Program-made: the position numbers and the translations under genes
Source: Bacteroidales bacterium
GTDB taxonomy: Bacteria; Bacteroidota; Bacteroidia; Bacteroidales; Muribaculaceae
Reading direction: 5' to 3'
Length of the DNA: 64,000 nt
NCBI GenBank assembly: GCA_014800245.1
Contig: JAAVGM010000006.1
Coordinates: forward strand, 1-64,000
In this document: piece after piece, positions 26,240 through 36,337 of the stretch
How positions within the stretch are numbered: position 1 is the stretch's first letter
How the letters are laid out: the number at the start of each line of letters is the position of its first letter
Notes under the pieces: generated by a model
The model's database searches: none
What the model saw: the letters and a program-made list of their open reading frames with translations, nothing else
What the model was told of the DNA's origin: nothing

Positions 26240-26265
26240 GGTGCGCCGAATCACTTCGTCGCACC
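26240..26265 (-). terminator. Terminator hairpin after the 535-residue secreted protein gene
   Basis: GGTGCG(a)CGAA pairs with TTCG(g)CGCACC around a GTGA loop. On the minus strand it is followed by TTCGTTTTAA. It lies about 130 bp past the stop, in a gap that otherwise holds only TTATAACC-type repeat DNA (26340-26392). Confidence 0.7.
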
Positions 26266-26392
26266 CTCTTCCTAAACATAGATTTTTAATTCTACTAAAT
26301 CACTACTATTTATTTAATCGCTACGTTTTTTTTAAAGTTTAAAGTAAGTAAGGTTATCAGATATAAGACCTTCTTATAACCTTATAACCTCA

Positions 26393-28000
26393 TCATTTAA
26401 CCACCTTCTTGCCATTCACTACATAGATTCCGGCAGGAAGTGTACGGAGATCGCCTGATACGCGGATACCCTGAAGGTTATAGATTGCGGCATCTGCAGA
26501 AGCTGACGACTCAATCTCATTCACTCCGGATTCCTCAGCATCCTCAATCTTTAGGGAGAGCGGAGATTTGATCACGAAATTGTATGTGCCATCTTCGCCG
26601 GGAAGAATCACATTGGGATCCTTCTCATCGCTGCGGGTCTCTGCATCATCGGTTGCCACATCATAAGAAACCTTTATCTTCTGATCAGAAGTGGGAAGGA
26701 TGGTGATCTGAGTGCCCAGATGCATTTGGAATGAAGAATCCTCTGTCTCTACCACATTATGACGAAGCACCTTGAAAGGAGCCTTGGCTGTGCTATTGAT
26801 ATTCACATCATATTTCTCAGGCTCATCATTCACAAATACTGTGATCACATCATTGTTCTTCACGGGGATATAATAGAAATTCCATGTGAAGTCGCCGCCA
26901 TTCTGAGGCTCATCGTTAAGATAGGCTGTGTTGAGCTTAATCTTCTCATCGAGATTCCTAACCTTGATGGTCACAATATTATCCTCTTCTGCGAAATCGA
27001 TTGTCTGATAGCCGTCTTTCAGAGAATGAGATATGCCGTCGTTTGTTACGAGTTCGGGAGAATCTGAAAGCCATCCATTATAAAGATAGACATGGAGTTT
27101 CTGATCGTAAACCAACTCATCACCTTCAATATTGAGGGTCATATTCCCTTTCACTGTAATCATCTCCTTCTGAGGAAGCTGATTGCCTTCACCATCCTCA
27201 AGAGATGTGATCTTATACCCTGCATTTCTTTCCACGCAGATATAAGGCTGCTTCTCATCAAGCTCGAAGCTGAAACCTTCATAAGAGATGGGCTTGCAGT
27301 TACTGAGAGTTGTACCGGTGGAGATTGTGAAATATTTACGGTCGCCGTTTACTGTAACAGTGTATGAGCCATATTTATGAGCGTTAATCTTCACGGTCTT
27401 GTCGGCATCGGCAGTAAACTCGCGTGCATTTGTAGCCTCGCCGTCGATTTCAAAGAGATCGATGCGATAGTCGTTTGTATTGAGTTCGAGAACCACCTTC
27501 GCCTCTTTCTCCACCTCAAAACCGTCGGGATCAGACCAGGCAGTTTTCTCAATTACTACACCATTGGCTGTGACGCGTGTGATAGCCTCTACGGCATCAT
27601 CATTAAGTTCGAAGAGGACACGTTGCATCTCCTTCACCTCTCCGGCGGCAGAAGTATATACTGTCATCTTCGCATCGCCGAAACCTGAAGTGGCAACATT
27701 GACAAATAATGTGCCATCATCCTTAAGTTCGCCGGCATCGAATCCTTCTCCCCACATATTGGTGAGTTCCCAAGAATCAATCTTGAATCCGGCCTTGGGG
27801 ATGATAAAAAGCTCTTTGGCTGACATCCAGCTTGGCTCAACCTGGACCTGATCCGTGAAAGCTACAGATTGATCATTATACATCACGAGATCTATATGAT
27901 CCGGATTTTTAAATGTTATGGTGAATTCGCCCCATGCATTGGCTGTAAGGCTCGACATGAATGCCACCACCATCATAAGAAATGTGTAAATCTTTCTCAT
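26393..28000 (-). CDS. Secreted protein with Bacteroidales C-terminal sorting-like tail
   Basis: 535 residues. Signal peptide (hydrophobic core MMVVAFMSSLTANA), then beta-rich repeats of about 80 residues alternating 'V...Y-x-V-T/N-V-N' strands, and a C-terminal 30-residue tail (AIYNLQGIRV ... LPAGIYVVNGKKVVK). That tail closely resembles the short C-terminal domain of many Bacteroidales exported proteins, related to type IX secretion A-type domains. The protein is probably surface-exposed or secreted; ligand unknown. It shares the tail with the next gene upstream. Confidence 0.8.
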   Translation of the reverse strand: MRKIYTFLMMVVAFMSSLTANAWGEFTITFKNPDHIDLVMYNDQSVAFTDQVQVEPSWMSAKELFIIPKAGFKIDSWELTNMWGEGFDAGELKDDGTLFVNVATSGFGDAKMTVYTSAAGEVKEMQRVLFELNDDAVEAITRVTANGVVIEKTAWSDPDGFEVEKEAKVVLELNTNDYRIDLFEIDGEATNAREFTADADKTVKINAHKYGSYTVTVNGDRKYFTISTGTTLSNCKPISYEGFSFELDEKQPYICVERNAGYKITSLEDGEGNQLPQKEMITVKGNMTLNIEGDELVYDQKLHVYLYNGWLSDSPELVTNDGISHSLKDGYQTIDFAEEDNIVTIKVRNLDEKIKLNTAYLNDEPQNGGDFTWNFYYIPVKNNDVITVFVNDEPEKYDVNINSTAKAPFKVLRHNVVETEDSSFQMHLGTQITILPTSDQKIKVSYDVATDDAETRSDEKDPNVILPGEDGTYNFVIKSPLSLKIEDAEESGVNEIESSASADAAIYNLQGIRVSGDLRTLPAGIYVVNGKKVVK

Positions 28001-28033
28001 AGGTTATAAAATTTAAAATTATTTTTTTGGTAA

Positions 28034-28059
28034 GTATGGCGTCGGCCAAGACGCCATAC
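28034..28059. terminator. Strong hairpin between two secreted-protein genes
   Basis: A perfect 10-bp stem (GTATGGCGTC with GACGCCATAC) and six-base loop. The T-tract (CTTTTTAT) is on the plus strand only, whereas both neighbours are leftward, so it may act as an intercistronic stabilising hairpin or a weak leftward terminator. Confidence 0.6.
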
Positions 28060-28082
28060 CTTTTTATATGATTTTATCTGAT

Positions 28083-30668
28083 TTACTTGCGGATCATCAC
28101 CTTCTTACCATTCACTACATAGATTCCGGCAGGAAGATTCTTGGCATTCACGCGGAGACCCTGGAGATTGTAAACCACTGCATCCTCATCTACAGAATCA
28201 AGGATCTCAGAGATACCAAGGGCATTGTTCTTAGCTACTGTGAGGTTCTTGGTGTTTGCGTTCACTTTCACCACATAAGAGCCATCCTCATTGGTGATGA
28301 TATCTGAATTTCCTTCGCGAGCGTCATAAGCCACGGCAGCCGCAGTGGGTGTAACCACGATATGGTGACCCTTGGCAGGAACGATAAGGAGCTCAGTGCC
28401 TTCCAACATATCGATTGATGAGGGATCCTCAGCCTCATATTTGTGATGCTTGAATACGGTGTATTCTACATTATCCTCAGTTGTAAGAGATACATTGTGA
28501 GTGTCGGGTGCATCTCCTCCACCGAAGATCATAAGGAAGTCGTCTTCTTTTAGAGTAACCTCTGTTCCTAAGAATCCTGCGACAAGCTTTTCATTATTAA
28601 GATATATGACAGCATCATCAAAATTAAACGGATTCTGAACAGCATTAACCGTCATCTCGCTATAACCTTCTTTAAGCTCATCCTTTAAATTATTATTCTG
28701 CTTATCAGTAAATTTCTTCACTGATTCAGGATTGCTTACAAAGGTATATACTGTGAACGGAGGAATATCACTCGGATCGTAGGTCTTGATGTTAAGTGTC
28801 ATACCTTCATGGCCCAACACAGATTTTCCATAAGAAGGAATCGAATAAACTGTTCCCTCTTCATCTTTCACCTCAAGTTCCCAACCGGAAGGAAGGGTAG
28901 GCTTGATAAAAATGTTCTTGTTGGTTTCAGGAATTTCCACTTCATTCTCCCCATCTTCAATCTGAATTCGATTATTGTCAGAGCATTGATAGCTATAACC
29001 TACATTATAGAGCTCTACATGAGAAGCATTACTTACGTTTACATTCACCTTCATCATCGCGGGTAAATGAGCTGTTATCACAACATTCAAGTCAGTTTTA
29101 GGTTGCGGCTGAGGATATGTATTTCCATAATAAGCCTCTCCATAAGAATTGATGGTGAGCTCTTCATCATTTACTGTAACCTTATCAAGGATTAAGCCAG
29201 AATTGTAAAACTTAATCTCAATGCCATCACCCTCTTCAAATTCAATCTGAGGAGCGAGTTCTACTCTATTATAGTTGCGTGTAACGTATTCTACAGCATT
29301 TTCAGTTCCCGGATTGGTGTATGTGAAATTGATATAGTGCTTAACAACTACTTTCTTAATTTCAAATACAACCTCATCGCCATCTTCTACATCAAAAACA
29401 TACTGATAATATCCGGTGATACCACCAAAGTCGGCAGCCTCAATTGTCTTTCCATTTACAGTGGCTACGTCAAATTTATGATCCCCTTTGGTTACAATTG
29501 TGAATGTCTTCCCGGTGGGATCATCAAATTCGATTTCTCTTTTGCCGGGAGCTGCATAGGTCGGACCGAGATTGACACTTGAATTTCTAAACTGACTTAC
29601 TACATCTGTATATGCGAAACCATCATATGTGAATGTAAAGTTGGCTTTGGATACCTTGCGAACTACGGGATCTGCAAAGACTACCTTGTCGCCTTCATTA
29701 ACGTCAAACGAGTAAGTGTAGCTTCCTGCTACGCCTGATGTTTCAACACTATTGATTGCATTGCCATTGAGAGTGGCTGTGGAGAAGATATAATTATCTT
29801 TTGTGGTGAGAGTAAATTTCTTCTGAGTGTCGGCAATGAAAGAGATTTCATGATCACCTTCTGCATAATCGGCTGCGTCGATAGCTTCGCCTGCACCGTT
29901 AGTAAATGAGCGAATCACGGCTGATGCATCAACATCGCCATAATTGAATGTAAAGGATGCGTTCGCCGGCTTGAGGGAAATAGGATCGTTAAACGTGATC
30001 ATATCTCCATCTTTAAGCTCTATAGTGTAGATATAGGAATAGGGATCGGTTTCGCTTTCCTTATATTCCAAATCAGTCAGCTGCCAATCGCCTGCTGATA
30101 CTTCACGATCCAATGTTGCAGCATCAAAATAATACCCATTTTTTGTAACGAGTGTCAAGGTATTCTCTGTCTCGGGATCAAATTGAACATCTGTATATCT
30201 ATAATATAATGCTGCGTCAAGATATTGGTCGCCTAAACGTAATTCACTTATAACATTTGAAGGATTCAAATAATCAGTGGCTACACATAATTTAATCTTA
30301 GACTTGGGAGTAGCCGGATCATCGGCAGCCTCAACGTTTACAGTATAAGATGTTCCCCAATCATTAATCGTTATAGGAATTTCTAACGTTTTAGTTGAAG
30401 GTCCTGCTGTAAGAGGACCAGAAATAGAAATTTGATAACCTTCTTCTGGAGTAATGTAGCAAGTAACATCTCCTGATAGTCCGTAATTCATAGGACTAAC
30501 CACTGTAGAGCCATTTCCATAAATATATACAGGATAGGCCGGGTCATTTAAATATGCCGACACATGTTCATAATTAGTCGGTATATTTAAAGTGATTCTT
30601 TGTGCATTGGCTTCCAGCCCGGAAAAGAAGGCTATAAGAAGCGCAAGCAGGGTATAAAACTTTCTCAT
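28083..30668 (-). CDS. Large secreted protein with tandem beta-rich repeats and C-terminal sorting-like tail
   Basis: 861 residues. Signal peptide ending ANAQ near residue 23. Between about 230 and 460, two to three ~110-residue repeats recur, each with an F-x-F-x-Y opening, a 'K-x-F-T-(L/I)-x-T-K' core and a 'Y-x-Y-x-F-D-V-x-(E/D)-G-D-x-V-x-F' close. The C-terminal tail (VVYNLQGLRV ... LPAGIYVVNGKKVMIRK) matches that of the neighbouring 535-residue protein. No catalytic motif was seen; adhesion or glycan binding is possible but unsupported. Confidence 0.78.
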   Translation of the reverse strand: MRKFYTLLALLIAFFSGLEANAQRITLNIPTNYEHVSAYLNDPAYPVYIYGNGSTVVSPMNYGLSGDVTCYITPEEGYQISISGPLTAGPSTKTLEIPITINDWGTSYTVNVEAADDPATPKSKIKLCVATDYLNPSNVISELRLGDQYLDAALYYRYTDVQFDPETENTLTLVTKNGYYFDAATLDREVSAGDWQLTDLEYKESETDPYSYIYTIELKDGDMITFNDPISLKPANASFTFNYGDVDASAVIRSFTNGAGEAIDAADYAEGDHEISFIADTQKKFTLTTKDNYIFSTATLNGNAINSVETSGVAGSYTYSFDVNEGDKVVFADPVVRKVSKANFTFTYDGFAYTDVVSQFRNSSVNLGPTYAAPGKREIEFDDPTGKTFTIVTKGDHKFDVATVNGKTIEAADFGGITGYYQYVFDVEDGDEVVFEIKKVVVKHYINFTYTNPGTENAVEYVTRNYNRVELAPQIEFEEGDGIEIKFYNSGLILDKVTVNDEELTINSYGEAYYGNTYPQPQPKTDLNVVITAHLPAMMKVNVNVSNASHVELYNVGYSYQCSDNNRIQIEDGENEVEIPETNKNIFIKPTLPSGWELEVKDEEGTVYSIPSYGKSVLGHEGMTLNIKTYDPSDIPPFTVYTFVSNPESVKKFTDKQNNNLKDELKEGYSEMTVNAVQNPFNFDDAVIYLNNEKLVAGFLGTEVTLKEDDFLMIFGGGDAPDTHNVSLTTEDNVEYTVFKHHKYEAEDPSSIDMLEGTELLIVPAKGHHIVVTPTAAAVAYDAREGNSDIITNEDGSYVVKVNANTKNLTVAKNNALGISEILDSVDEDAVVYNLQGLRVNAKNLPAGIYVVNGKKVMIRK

Positions 30669-30699
30669 ATCTAAAAATATTTTGGTTAGGTTTTCTTAC

Positions 30700-31767
30700 T
30701 TACTTTATCACTTTCTTTCCATCTATCACATAAAGTCCGGATGGAAGATCGTTAATGTCAGCATCAATCTGCTTGCCGTCTATTGTATAGACAGCAGTAT
30801 TCCCTTCGGCAATTTCTATCTCGTTCACGCCGGATTCCCCATCTGTGATGCGGGTAAACTCCGACCAGTATTCAGCTGCCTTGAATTTATCAACCATCCC
30901 TTTCTCAACATGGATTGTAATGGCATCGAAATCCACGCCGTCGAAAGCGCCATATTCTGCCACTGGAACTGATGTTCCCTCCACATAAAGATCTGTAATA
31001 GCTGAGTTGGCAAAACAGGATGCACCGATCGAACGGATAGTAGCCGGGATAGTAAGGCTCTCAAGCGATCCACAGTTGGCGAAGGTGCCCACTTTAAGAT
31101 ATTCAACTTCTGCGGGAATCTCAATCTTTTTAAGATTCTGACAGCCGTCGAAAGCATGGCTGCCGAGTGCTTCAAAATTAAGGGATGCATATCCCGATGC
31201 AGTCTTACTATAAGTGAGTGTTGAGGGAAGAATGATCTCTTCCATGCCGCATTCGGCAAATGCCCATTCCCCTACATAAAGCACTCCTTCAGGAACGGTA
31301 ACAGTGCCTGTCACTTTTGTAGTGCCTGCCATTGCCGATCGTATGGCTGTGATTGAATTAGGGAAGATGATGCTCTGCAGATTCGTACCGTCGAACAGCT
31401 CTTCAGGCATCGTATTCTCGCGTGCGTAAATCCATATCGGAGATGTAGGATCCGAACCCATTGCAGTGTTGAATGCCTCTCCCCCCTCTTTCATCTCAGC
31501 TTCGGAAAGATCGATATTCACGAGGCGTCCGGTAGTGGCTTTCCAATATTCGTCCATCCCTGTCATCCATCGGAGCAGCTTGAGGTCGGTGCCATTCAAA
31601 GGGCCTATAACCTTAAGGTCGGTTGTGGCTGCCTTTTGAATAGCGGTCATTACTTCGGGAAGCGTGCCGGCTTCCTCCACTGTGATCACAAGCTGTTCGG
31701 CTGAAAGCGGAAGCGCAACAGATGCGGCGGCGATTGCAATTGCGGGTAAATAGTAAAATTTTGTCAT
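30700..31767 (-). CDS. Secreted BspA-like leucine-rich-repeat protein
   Basis: 355 residues. Signal peptide (AIAIAAASVALPLSA). The middle (about 130-290) consists of LRR_5/BspA-type repeats: SIIFPNSITAI, VPEGVLYVGEWAFAEC, IILPSTL, AFDGCQNLKKIEIPAEV, FANCGSLESLTIPATI. The C-terminus is a sorting-like tail (AVYTIDGKQI ... LPSGLYVIDGKKVIK). BspA-type proteins of oral Bacteroidales bind host matrix or other bacteria; here that is inference. A strong hairpin separates it from the 1503-residue gene upstream. Confidence 0.85.
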   Translation of the reverse strand: MTKFYYLPAIAIAAASVALPLSAEQLVITVEEAGTLPEVMTAIQKAATTDLKVIGPLNGTDLKLLRWMTGMDEYWKATTGRLVNIDLSEAEMKEGGEAFNTAMGSDPTSPIWIYARENTMPEELFDGTNLQSIIFPNSITAIRSAMAGTTKVTGTVTVPEGVLYVGEWAFAECGMEEIILPSTLTYSKTASGYASLNFEALGSHAFDGCQNLKKIEIPAEVEYLKVGTFANCGSLESLTIPATIRSIGASCFANSAITDLYVEGTSVPVAEYGAFDGVDFDAITIHVEKGMVDKFKAAEYWSEFTRITDGESGVNEIEIAEGNTAVYTIDGKQIDADINDLPSGLYVIDGKKVIK

Positions 31768-31781
31768 ATGGAAAAATATAA

Positions 31782-31814
31782 ATCTCCGGGCGGTCGGACC
31801 GATCGCCCGGAGAT
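31782..31814 (-). terminator. Terminator-like hairpin between the 1503-residue and LRR genes
   Basis: A perfect 11-bp GC-rich stem (ATCTCCGGGCG with CGCCCGGAGAT), followed on the minus strand by TTATATTTTTCC. It lies in the 58-bp gap and probably reduces read-through from the large upstream gene. Confidence 0.8.
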
Positions 31815-31825
31815 GATTAGGAATA

Positions 31826-34800
31826 TTATTTTACAATCACTTTGCAACGGTAGTCGCCTACGGTCACTACATAGATACCGTTCTCAAGAACGATTGCAGT
31901 TACATCCGAAGCTGTTCCGTTTGCTACGTTGATACCCTGGAGACCGGTTACGCTGTATGCCTTGCCGGATGCACCCTGGATATAGAGACGGTTGCCATAA
32001 GTGAACACCTTAACTGACTCTGCCACGCCATCCTCGACACCTAATTCACCGAGAACTACAGTGTTGGAGTAAGCTGATTCACCCTTGTCATATACACAAG
32101 TCACATTGTAGTGGTAAGCACCCTTGGGATCTACACCTGCATGCTTGTATGAAGTCTCTTTAAGCACTGAAGAGTTGAGCTTGACATCGTTGCAATATAC
32201 GTTGTAGCCCTGGAGCACAACCGGCTCTGTGGCGGGAACATATGTTACATCGTCGATACAGAAGCCCATAGCGCACATTGATACGCAACGGATAGCGAAG
32301 TAGTTGGTTCCGGCAGGGAGGTTAACTGTAACCTTTGTCCATTCCTCTGTGGGATGACCGCCTACATTGTTCACCTTCACAAACTCTGAAAGGTTCTCAC
32401 GGAGTTCACCCTTAGAGGTGTAGAACTCGTATGTTTCCTGACCATAGTAGTCAGTAAGACTCTTCACATAGAATGAGATTGTCTGAGCCTTGCCGCTGAG
32501 ACGGGGTGAAAGCAACCAGTCGTCGTTGGCAACTGTGTCGTCGTCGCCTGAGAAGCAGATAAGCATCTGGTCAGAATCGTGAGCAAGGAACATTGAGGGT
32601 GTGCCATCGTTGTAAGGATCTGCGAGACCTGCCTTCTCTGCGTTGAACACGATGAACGACTGACGCTCGCCGGCGTTGGGCCACATAGCTGCATTTGCAA
32701 CATATACGGTGTAGTTCTGGTCGCGGTCAACTGTTGCCCAGTCGCCGATGCGGTTGATGATGAATGAATCATAGGTTTCGAATCCATCGGTCACTTCAAT
32801 CTCCTCATCCAAACGGGGTGCCGACCAGCTGAGCTCTGCTGTATTGTTCGACTCATTGATCACGCCGTTGAAGTCGTCGATCACAGGATATGTGGGCTGA
32901 GTGATATTGACAGTGTAAGCTGCCGACTTGTTGTTGGAAGAATTCTTATCGCCGTCGAATACGATCTCAGCTGAGTAAGAAGTCTTGTCGCCGAATGAAA
33001 GCTCTGCTGTCTGCGGGAAGTTGAAGGATTTTGATTCGTAGGGCTGGATAGTGGTGCCTTCAATTGAAGCAACCTCCTTACCTTCGCGATAGAGCACTAC
33101 AGAGTATTTGTCTGCAGCAAGCGAACCAAGGTTCTCTACCTCTACTGTGAAGGTTGCAGTCTCGCCGATCTTCATCACTGAGGGAGCCACAAATGTGCGG
33201 AGATTAAGATCCTTGTCGGGCTGGTCGCGAACCACGATATTATCGAAGTGGATGTTGGCAAGATCCTTGCCTGCAACTACTGAGATACCTACCTGAACTG
33301 TACCGGCAGATTTGTAATCAGCCAAAGATACGGTGAGCTTGCGCCATCCGCTCTGTCCTGATTCCTGCTCGAAATCTATTGTGTTGCCAAGTTCGATGAA
33401 TTCATAACCATTAGTTGAAACTACGGCTGTAATCTCATCGGCGCTCAGACGGTTGAAGTAGTAATAGAACTCATAGATCGGGCTTTCAGTCTTTGAAATG
33501 TCGATCAGACCTGAGATGAATGTACATTCTGCATATGCCTCGGCGGGTTCGAATGTCACGAGACCGCCGTCGTTGTCGGCAGGAACACATGCCGGATAAG
33601 AACCGCTGTCGGCGATACCCCAACGGCTGTCGCCCTTGGTGTTCTCGAATCTCCAAGTGTCGTAAGTAGGATTGTTACCCTTGAACGACTCATTGAACGG
33701 AAGCGCGTAGGGTTTACCCATGATTGCCACATTTGAGCGGTAACCGTAGCCTACACCAAGATCATTGGCTGCATATACATAGTAGGATGCCATACCCTGC
33801 TGGCCTTCGAATGTAGGAGTATCCCACAATTCACGTTCTGTGAGGTTCATTCCTACAGTATAAGTGCCTCCGGTGTTGAAGTCCTGTGCATTTACATGAT
33901 ATTTCAATGTTGCGGGATCGATATATCCGCCGTTCTGGCCCTCTGTAGGAGCATCCCATGTGAGGTGGGCTTTTCCATTCTCCTGAACCACGTGGATATT
34001 ATTGGCCGGACCCGGAACATCCGGACCGATGAATGCAGATCCTGAGATTGAACGTCCGTTACCCTCGTCGTTGGTAGCGTATGCACGATACTCTACCACA
34101 CCTGCTTCGCTGATTGCGTTATCCTCATAAGAGAGTTCCTGACCGGGCTTAACGTCTGAGAAACGCTTCACCATACGTGTGCCCTTGAAAAGAGTCACGC
34201 TTGAGATGTTGTCAAGCTTGTTACCTCTAAGGTCGGTGGTCGGAGCCTTCATTGTTACAGTGGCTGAAAGCGCACCCTTCGCACCCGGAGTTACCTTGAA
34301 GTCGGAGGGAAGCTCAGGTGCAAATACAGAGGCTGTCTTTGTGAGCTCGATATCGGCCACGCGAAGCGACTGACATTCTGCAGGCGACATATGGTGGAGA
34401 CCGATATAGTAAACACCATCCTCATCAGGCATGAACTCACCTACAAACTCCTTAACTGTATAGGTGAGGAATTTGGTCTTCTCGATCACGGTCTGTGTCA
34501 TCGCTTCGGGAGTGGGAGCCTTACCGATCTTAACCTCAAAGGTCTCGCTATATCCCATTGTGCGGGCATTCATCACGAAACGATAGAAATCGTTGGCGCT
34601 GAGCTTCATCATCGGAGTGAACAACCAGTCGTCCATTCCCAATCCGGTCATTGAATAAGAACCTACTGCGAAGCCGGGTTCCCAGTACCAAGTCTTGCCG
34701 TCGGCATTGATATCAAGCACTGTGAAGAGGTTCCAATTGTTGCTGTTGGTGAAGTCTTCGCGATAAGGAGTTACGAAAGGATCTCCGGTGAGCACCTGGC

Positions 34801-36337
34801 TTGAATTAGCCTCGCCACCTGCAAGATTGCCTGCATATGCCACAACACGATATCTGTAAGCAGTGAGAAGATCTTTGCTTACCGTCTTGTCGGTGAATGT
34901 AGTGGCTGAGGTGCCTTCGCACACCAAAACATCGTTGGGCGAACGATAGATCACATATTTAAGAGTAGCGGGGTCGAAATAACCGTCGTGCTGAGAAGCT
35001 GTGGGAGCATCCCATGTGAGCACAACCTCATTATCTACAACCTCTGCCTTAAGATTGCCTACTGCTACGGGGCTATCCTTGCCAATCCATTTGCGGATGC
35101 GAGCTTCCGGACCCTGACCGTTGGAGTTTTGAGCGAATGCTGTAACGATGTTATAGCCTGTCGAACCCTTCACAGTCTTTGTTACCTTTGTGCCGGGAGC
35201 AGCCTCGCCCATATCCACGTCAGCGTCGTTGATGCGGATAAACCAATCAAGGTTTCCGGAAAGAGGAGTGCCGTCGAATGTCTCTGTAGGAAGAGTGAAG
35301 CTTACAGTGATGTCATTTTCAGTGGCTGTAAGATATTCAATAGAGAAATCTTCGAGTTCGCCGGGAGCTTTTGCAGATGCGCCCTCATTCATTATATATA
35401 GGCCTGCAAATTCCTCCTGATTGTCGAAGTAGCCGATCAAACGAGCCTTATAGTCGGACATATCCACTTCATACAGACCTGTGCTGTTGGATGTAGTGGC
35501 AGCCCAGTAAAGACGGTTGGTCTTGAAATCGAAAGTCATAGACTGTGTGTAGGCCGGCTTAACGCCTGTATTGCCTAACACCTTGATCGAACCGTCTTTC
35601 TTGCCTACTGTCACGAAGTTGCCCATATAGTCGATACCATAAAGCTCTCCGTTCACATCTGCTGCGAGGGTGAAGAGAGGTGTATCCCATTGAGCGATTG
35701 CAGTGACAGCGCCGCTGTCGGGATTAATCTTACCGAAATAGTAGGCACCCGACTGGAAGTTGTACAAACATCCGTAAAGAGTCTCTGTAGTGCGGTCGTA
35801 GGTCATGTCTGTGGTGACATATGAATCCGCAGTGCGCTCAGAGAAGATACATTCCCATGTATCTGTGTCGAAAACACGCCAGTAGGTAAATACTACTCCC
35901 TGGATCTCCATGAAATAATACATGTAGTAACGGCTGTTGGCATACGTACCTCCACCGTTAGCCTCTGTCAAATATCCGTCGCGGACAAGATTAAGAGAAA
36001 TGGGAGCGCTTGCAGGGAAGCTGAATATACCGGGATTGGCATCGTCAAGGTTCCAAGCATAAGAAAAGATTAAGGAGCCGTAGATGGTGGGTACATCAGC
36101 TTCGGCGGCCTTAGGGGCCTTGCTGCGAGTGGTGAAGGCTGAAGCGTCGCGCACCAATGGCGGCTGACTGAAAGGAGAAGGCGTTCTCGGTCTGATCAGC
36201 GAAGAGTGATTACCAAATCGGGGGGGGTGATTTATTTCACCTAACCCACTCTTCTGATGAGCCGGCTGCCCGAATGCATTCATGCTGAATCCAAGAATGG
36301 AAAGCAAGAGAACTGCAAATAGAGAAAAACGTCTCAT
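31826..36337 (-). CDS. Very large secreted multidomain protein (fibronectin III and choice-of-anchor J-like domains)
   Basis: 1503 residues. Signal peptide near the N-terminus (LFAVLLLSILGFSMNAFG). A ~230-residue beta-propeller-like region (LYGIDYMGNFVTVG, LYWAATTSNSTGLY) is followed by alternating fibronectin III-type modules (VVLTWDAPTASQHDGY, AHLTWDAPTEGQNGGY, AELSWSAP) and three concanavalin/choice-of-anchor J-like modules (DDWLFTPMMKL, the WRFENTKGDSRWGI region, DDWLLSPRL). The C-terminal ~60 residues (YSVTGLQGINV ... NGIYVVTVGDYRCKVIVK) form a sorting-like tail. Such architecture is common in surface or type IX-exported proteins. It heads the four-gene secreted cluster; the promoter lies about 260 bp upstream. 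Confidence 0.85.
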   Translation of the reverse strand: MRRFSLFAVLLLSILGFSMNAFGQPAHQKSGLGEINHPPRFGNHSSLIRPRTPSPFSQPPLVRDASAFTTRSKAPKAAEADVPTIYGSLIFSYAWNLDDANPGIFSFPASAPISLNLVRDGYLTEANGGGTYANSRYYMYYFMEIQGVVFTYWRVFDTDTWECIFSERTADSYVTTDMTYDRTTETLYGCLYNFQSGAYYFGKINPDSGAVTAIAQWDTPLFTLAADVNGELYGIDYMGNFVTVGKKDGSIKVLGNTGVKPAYTQSMTFDFKTNRLYWAATTSNSTGLYEVDMSDYKARLIGYFDNQEEFAGLYIMNEGASAKAPGELEDFSIEYLTATENDITVSFTLPTETFDGTPLSGNLDWFIRINDADVDMGEAAPGTKVTKTVKGSTGYNIVTAFAQNSNGQGPEARIRKWIGKDSPVAVGNLKAEVVDNEVVLTWDAPTASQHDGYFDPATLKYVIYRSPNDVLVCEGTSATTFTDKTVSKDLLTAYRYRVVAYAGNLAGGEANSSQVLTGDPFVTPYREDFTNSNNWNLFTVLDINADGKTWYWEPGFAVGSYSMTGLGMDDWLFTPMMKLSANDFYRFVMNARTMGYSETFEVKIGKAPTPEAMTQTVIEKTKFLTYTVKEFVGEFMPDEDGVYYIGLHHMSPAECQSLRVADIELTKTASVFAPELPSDFKVTPGAKGALSATVTMKAPTTDLRGNKLDNISSVTLFKGTRMVKRFSDVKPGQELSYEDNAISEAGVVEYRAYATNDEGNGRSISGSAFIGPDVPGPANNIHVVQENGKAHLTWDAPTEGQNGGYIDPATLKYHVNAQDFNTGGTYTVGMNLTERELWDTPTFEGQQGMASYYVYAANDLGVGYGYRSNVAIMGKPYALPFNESFKGNNPTYDTWRFENTKGDSRWGIADSGSYPACVPADNDGGLVTFEPAEAYAECTFISGLIDISKTESPIYEFYYYFNRLSADEITAVVSTNGYEFIELGNTIDFEQESGQSGWRKLTVSLADYKSAGTVQVGISVVAGKDLANIHFDNIVVRDQPDKDLNLRTFVAPSVMKIGETATFTVEVENLGSLAADKYSVVLYREGKEVASIEGTTIQPYESKSFNFPQTAELSFGDKTSYSAEIVFDGDKNSSNNKSAAYTVNITQPTYPVIDDFNGVINESNNTAELSWSAPRLDEEIEVTDGFETYDSFIINRIGDWATVDRDQNYTVYVANAAMWPNAGERQSFIVFNAEKAGLADPYNDGTPSMFLAHDSDQMLICFSGDDDTVANDDWLLSPRLSGKAQTISFYVKSLTDYYGQETYEFYTSKGELRENLSEFVKVNNVGGHPTEEWTKVTVNLPAGTNYFAIRCVSMCAMGFCIDDVTYVPATEPVVLQGYNVYCNDVKLNSSVLKETSYKHAGVDPKGAYHYNVTCVYDKGESAYSNTVVLGELGVEDGVAESVKVFTYGNRLYIQGASGKAYSVTGLQGINVANGTASDVTAIVLENGIYVVTVGDYRCKVIVK

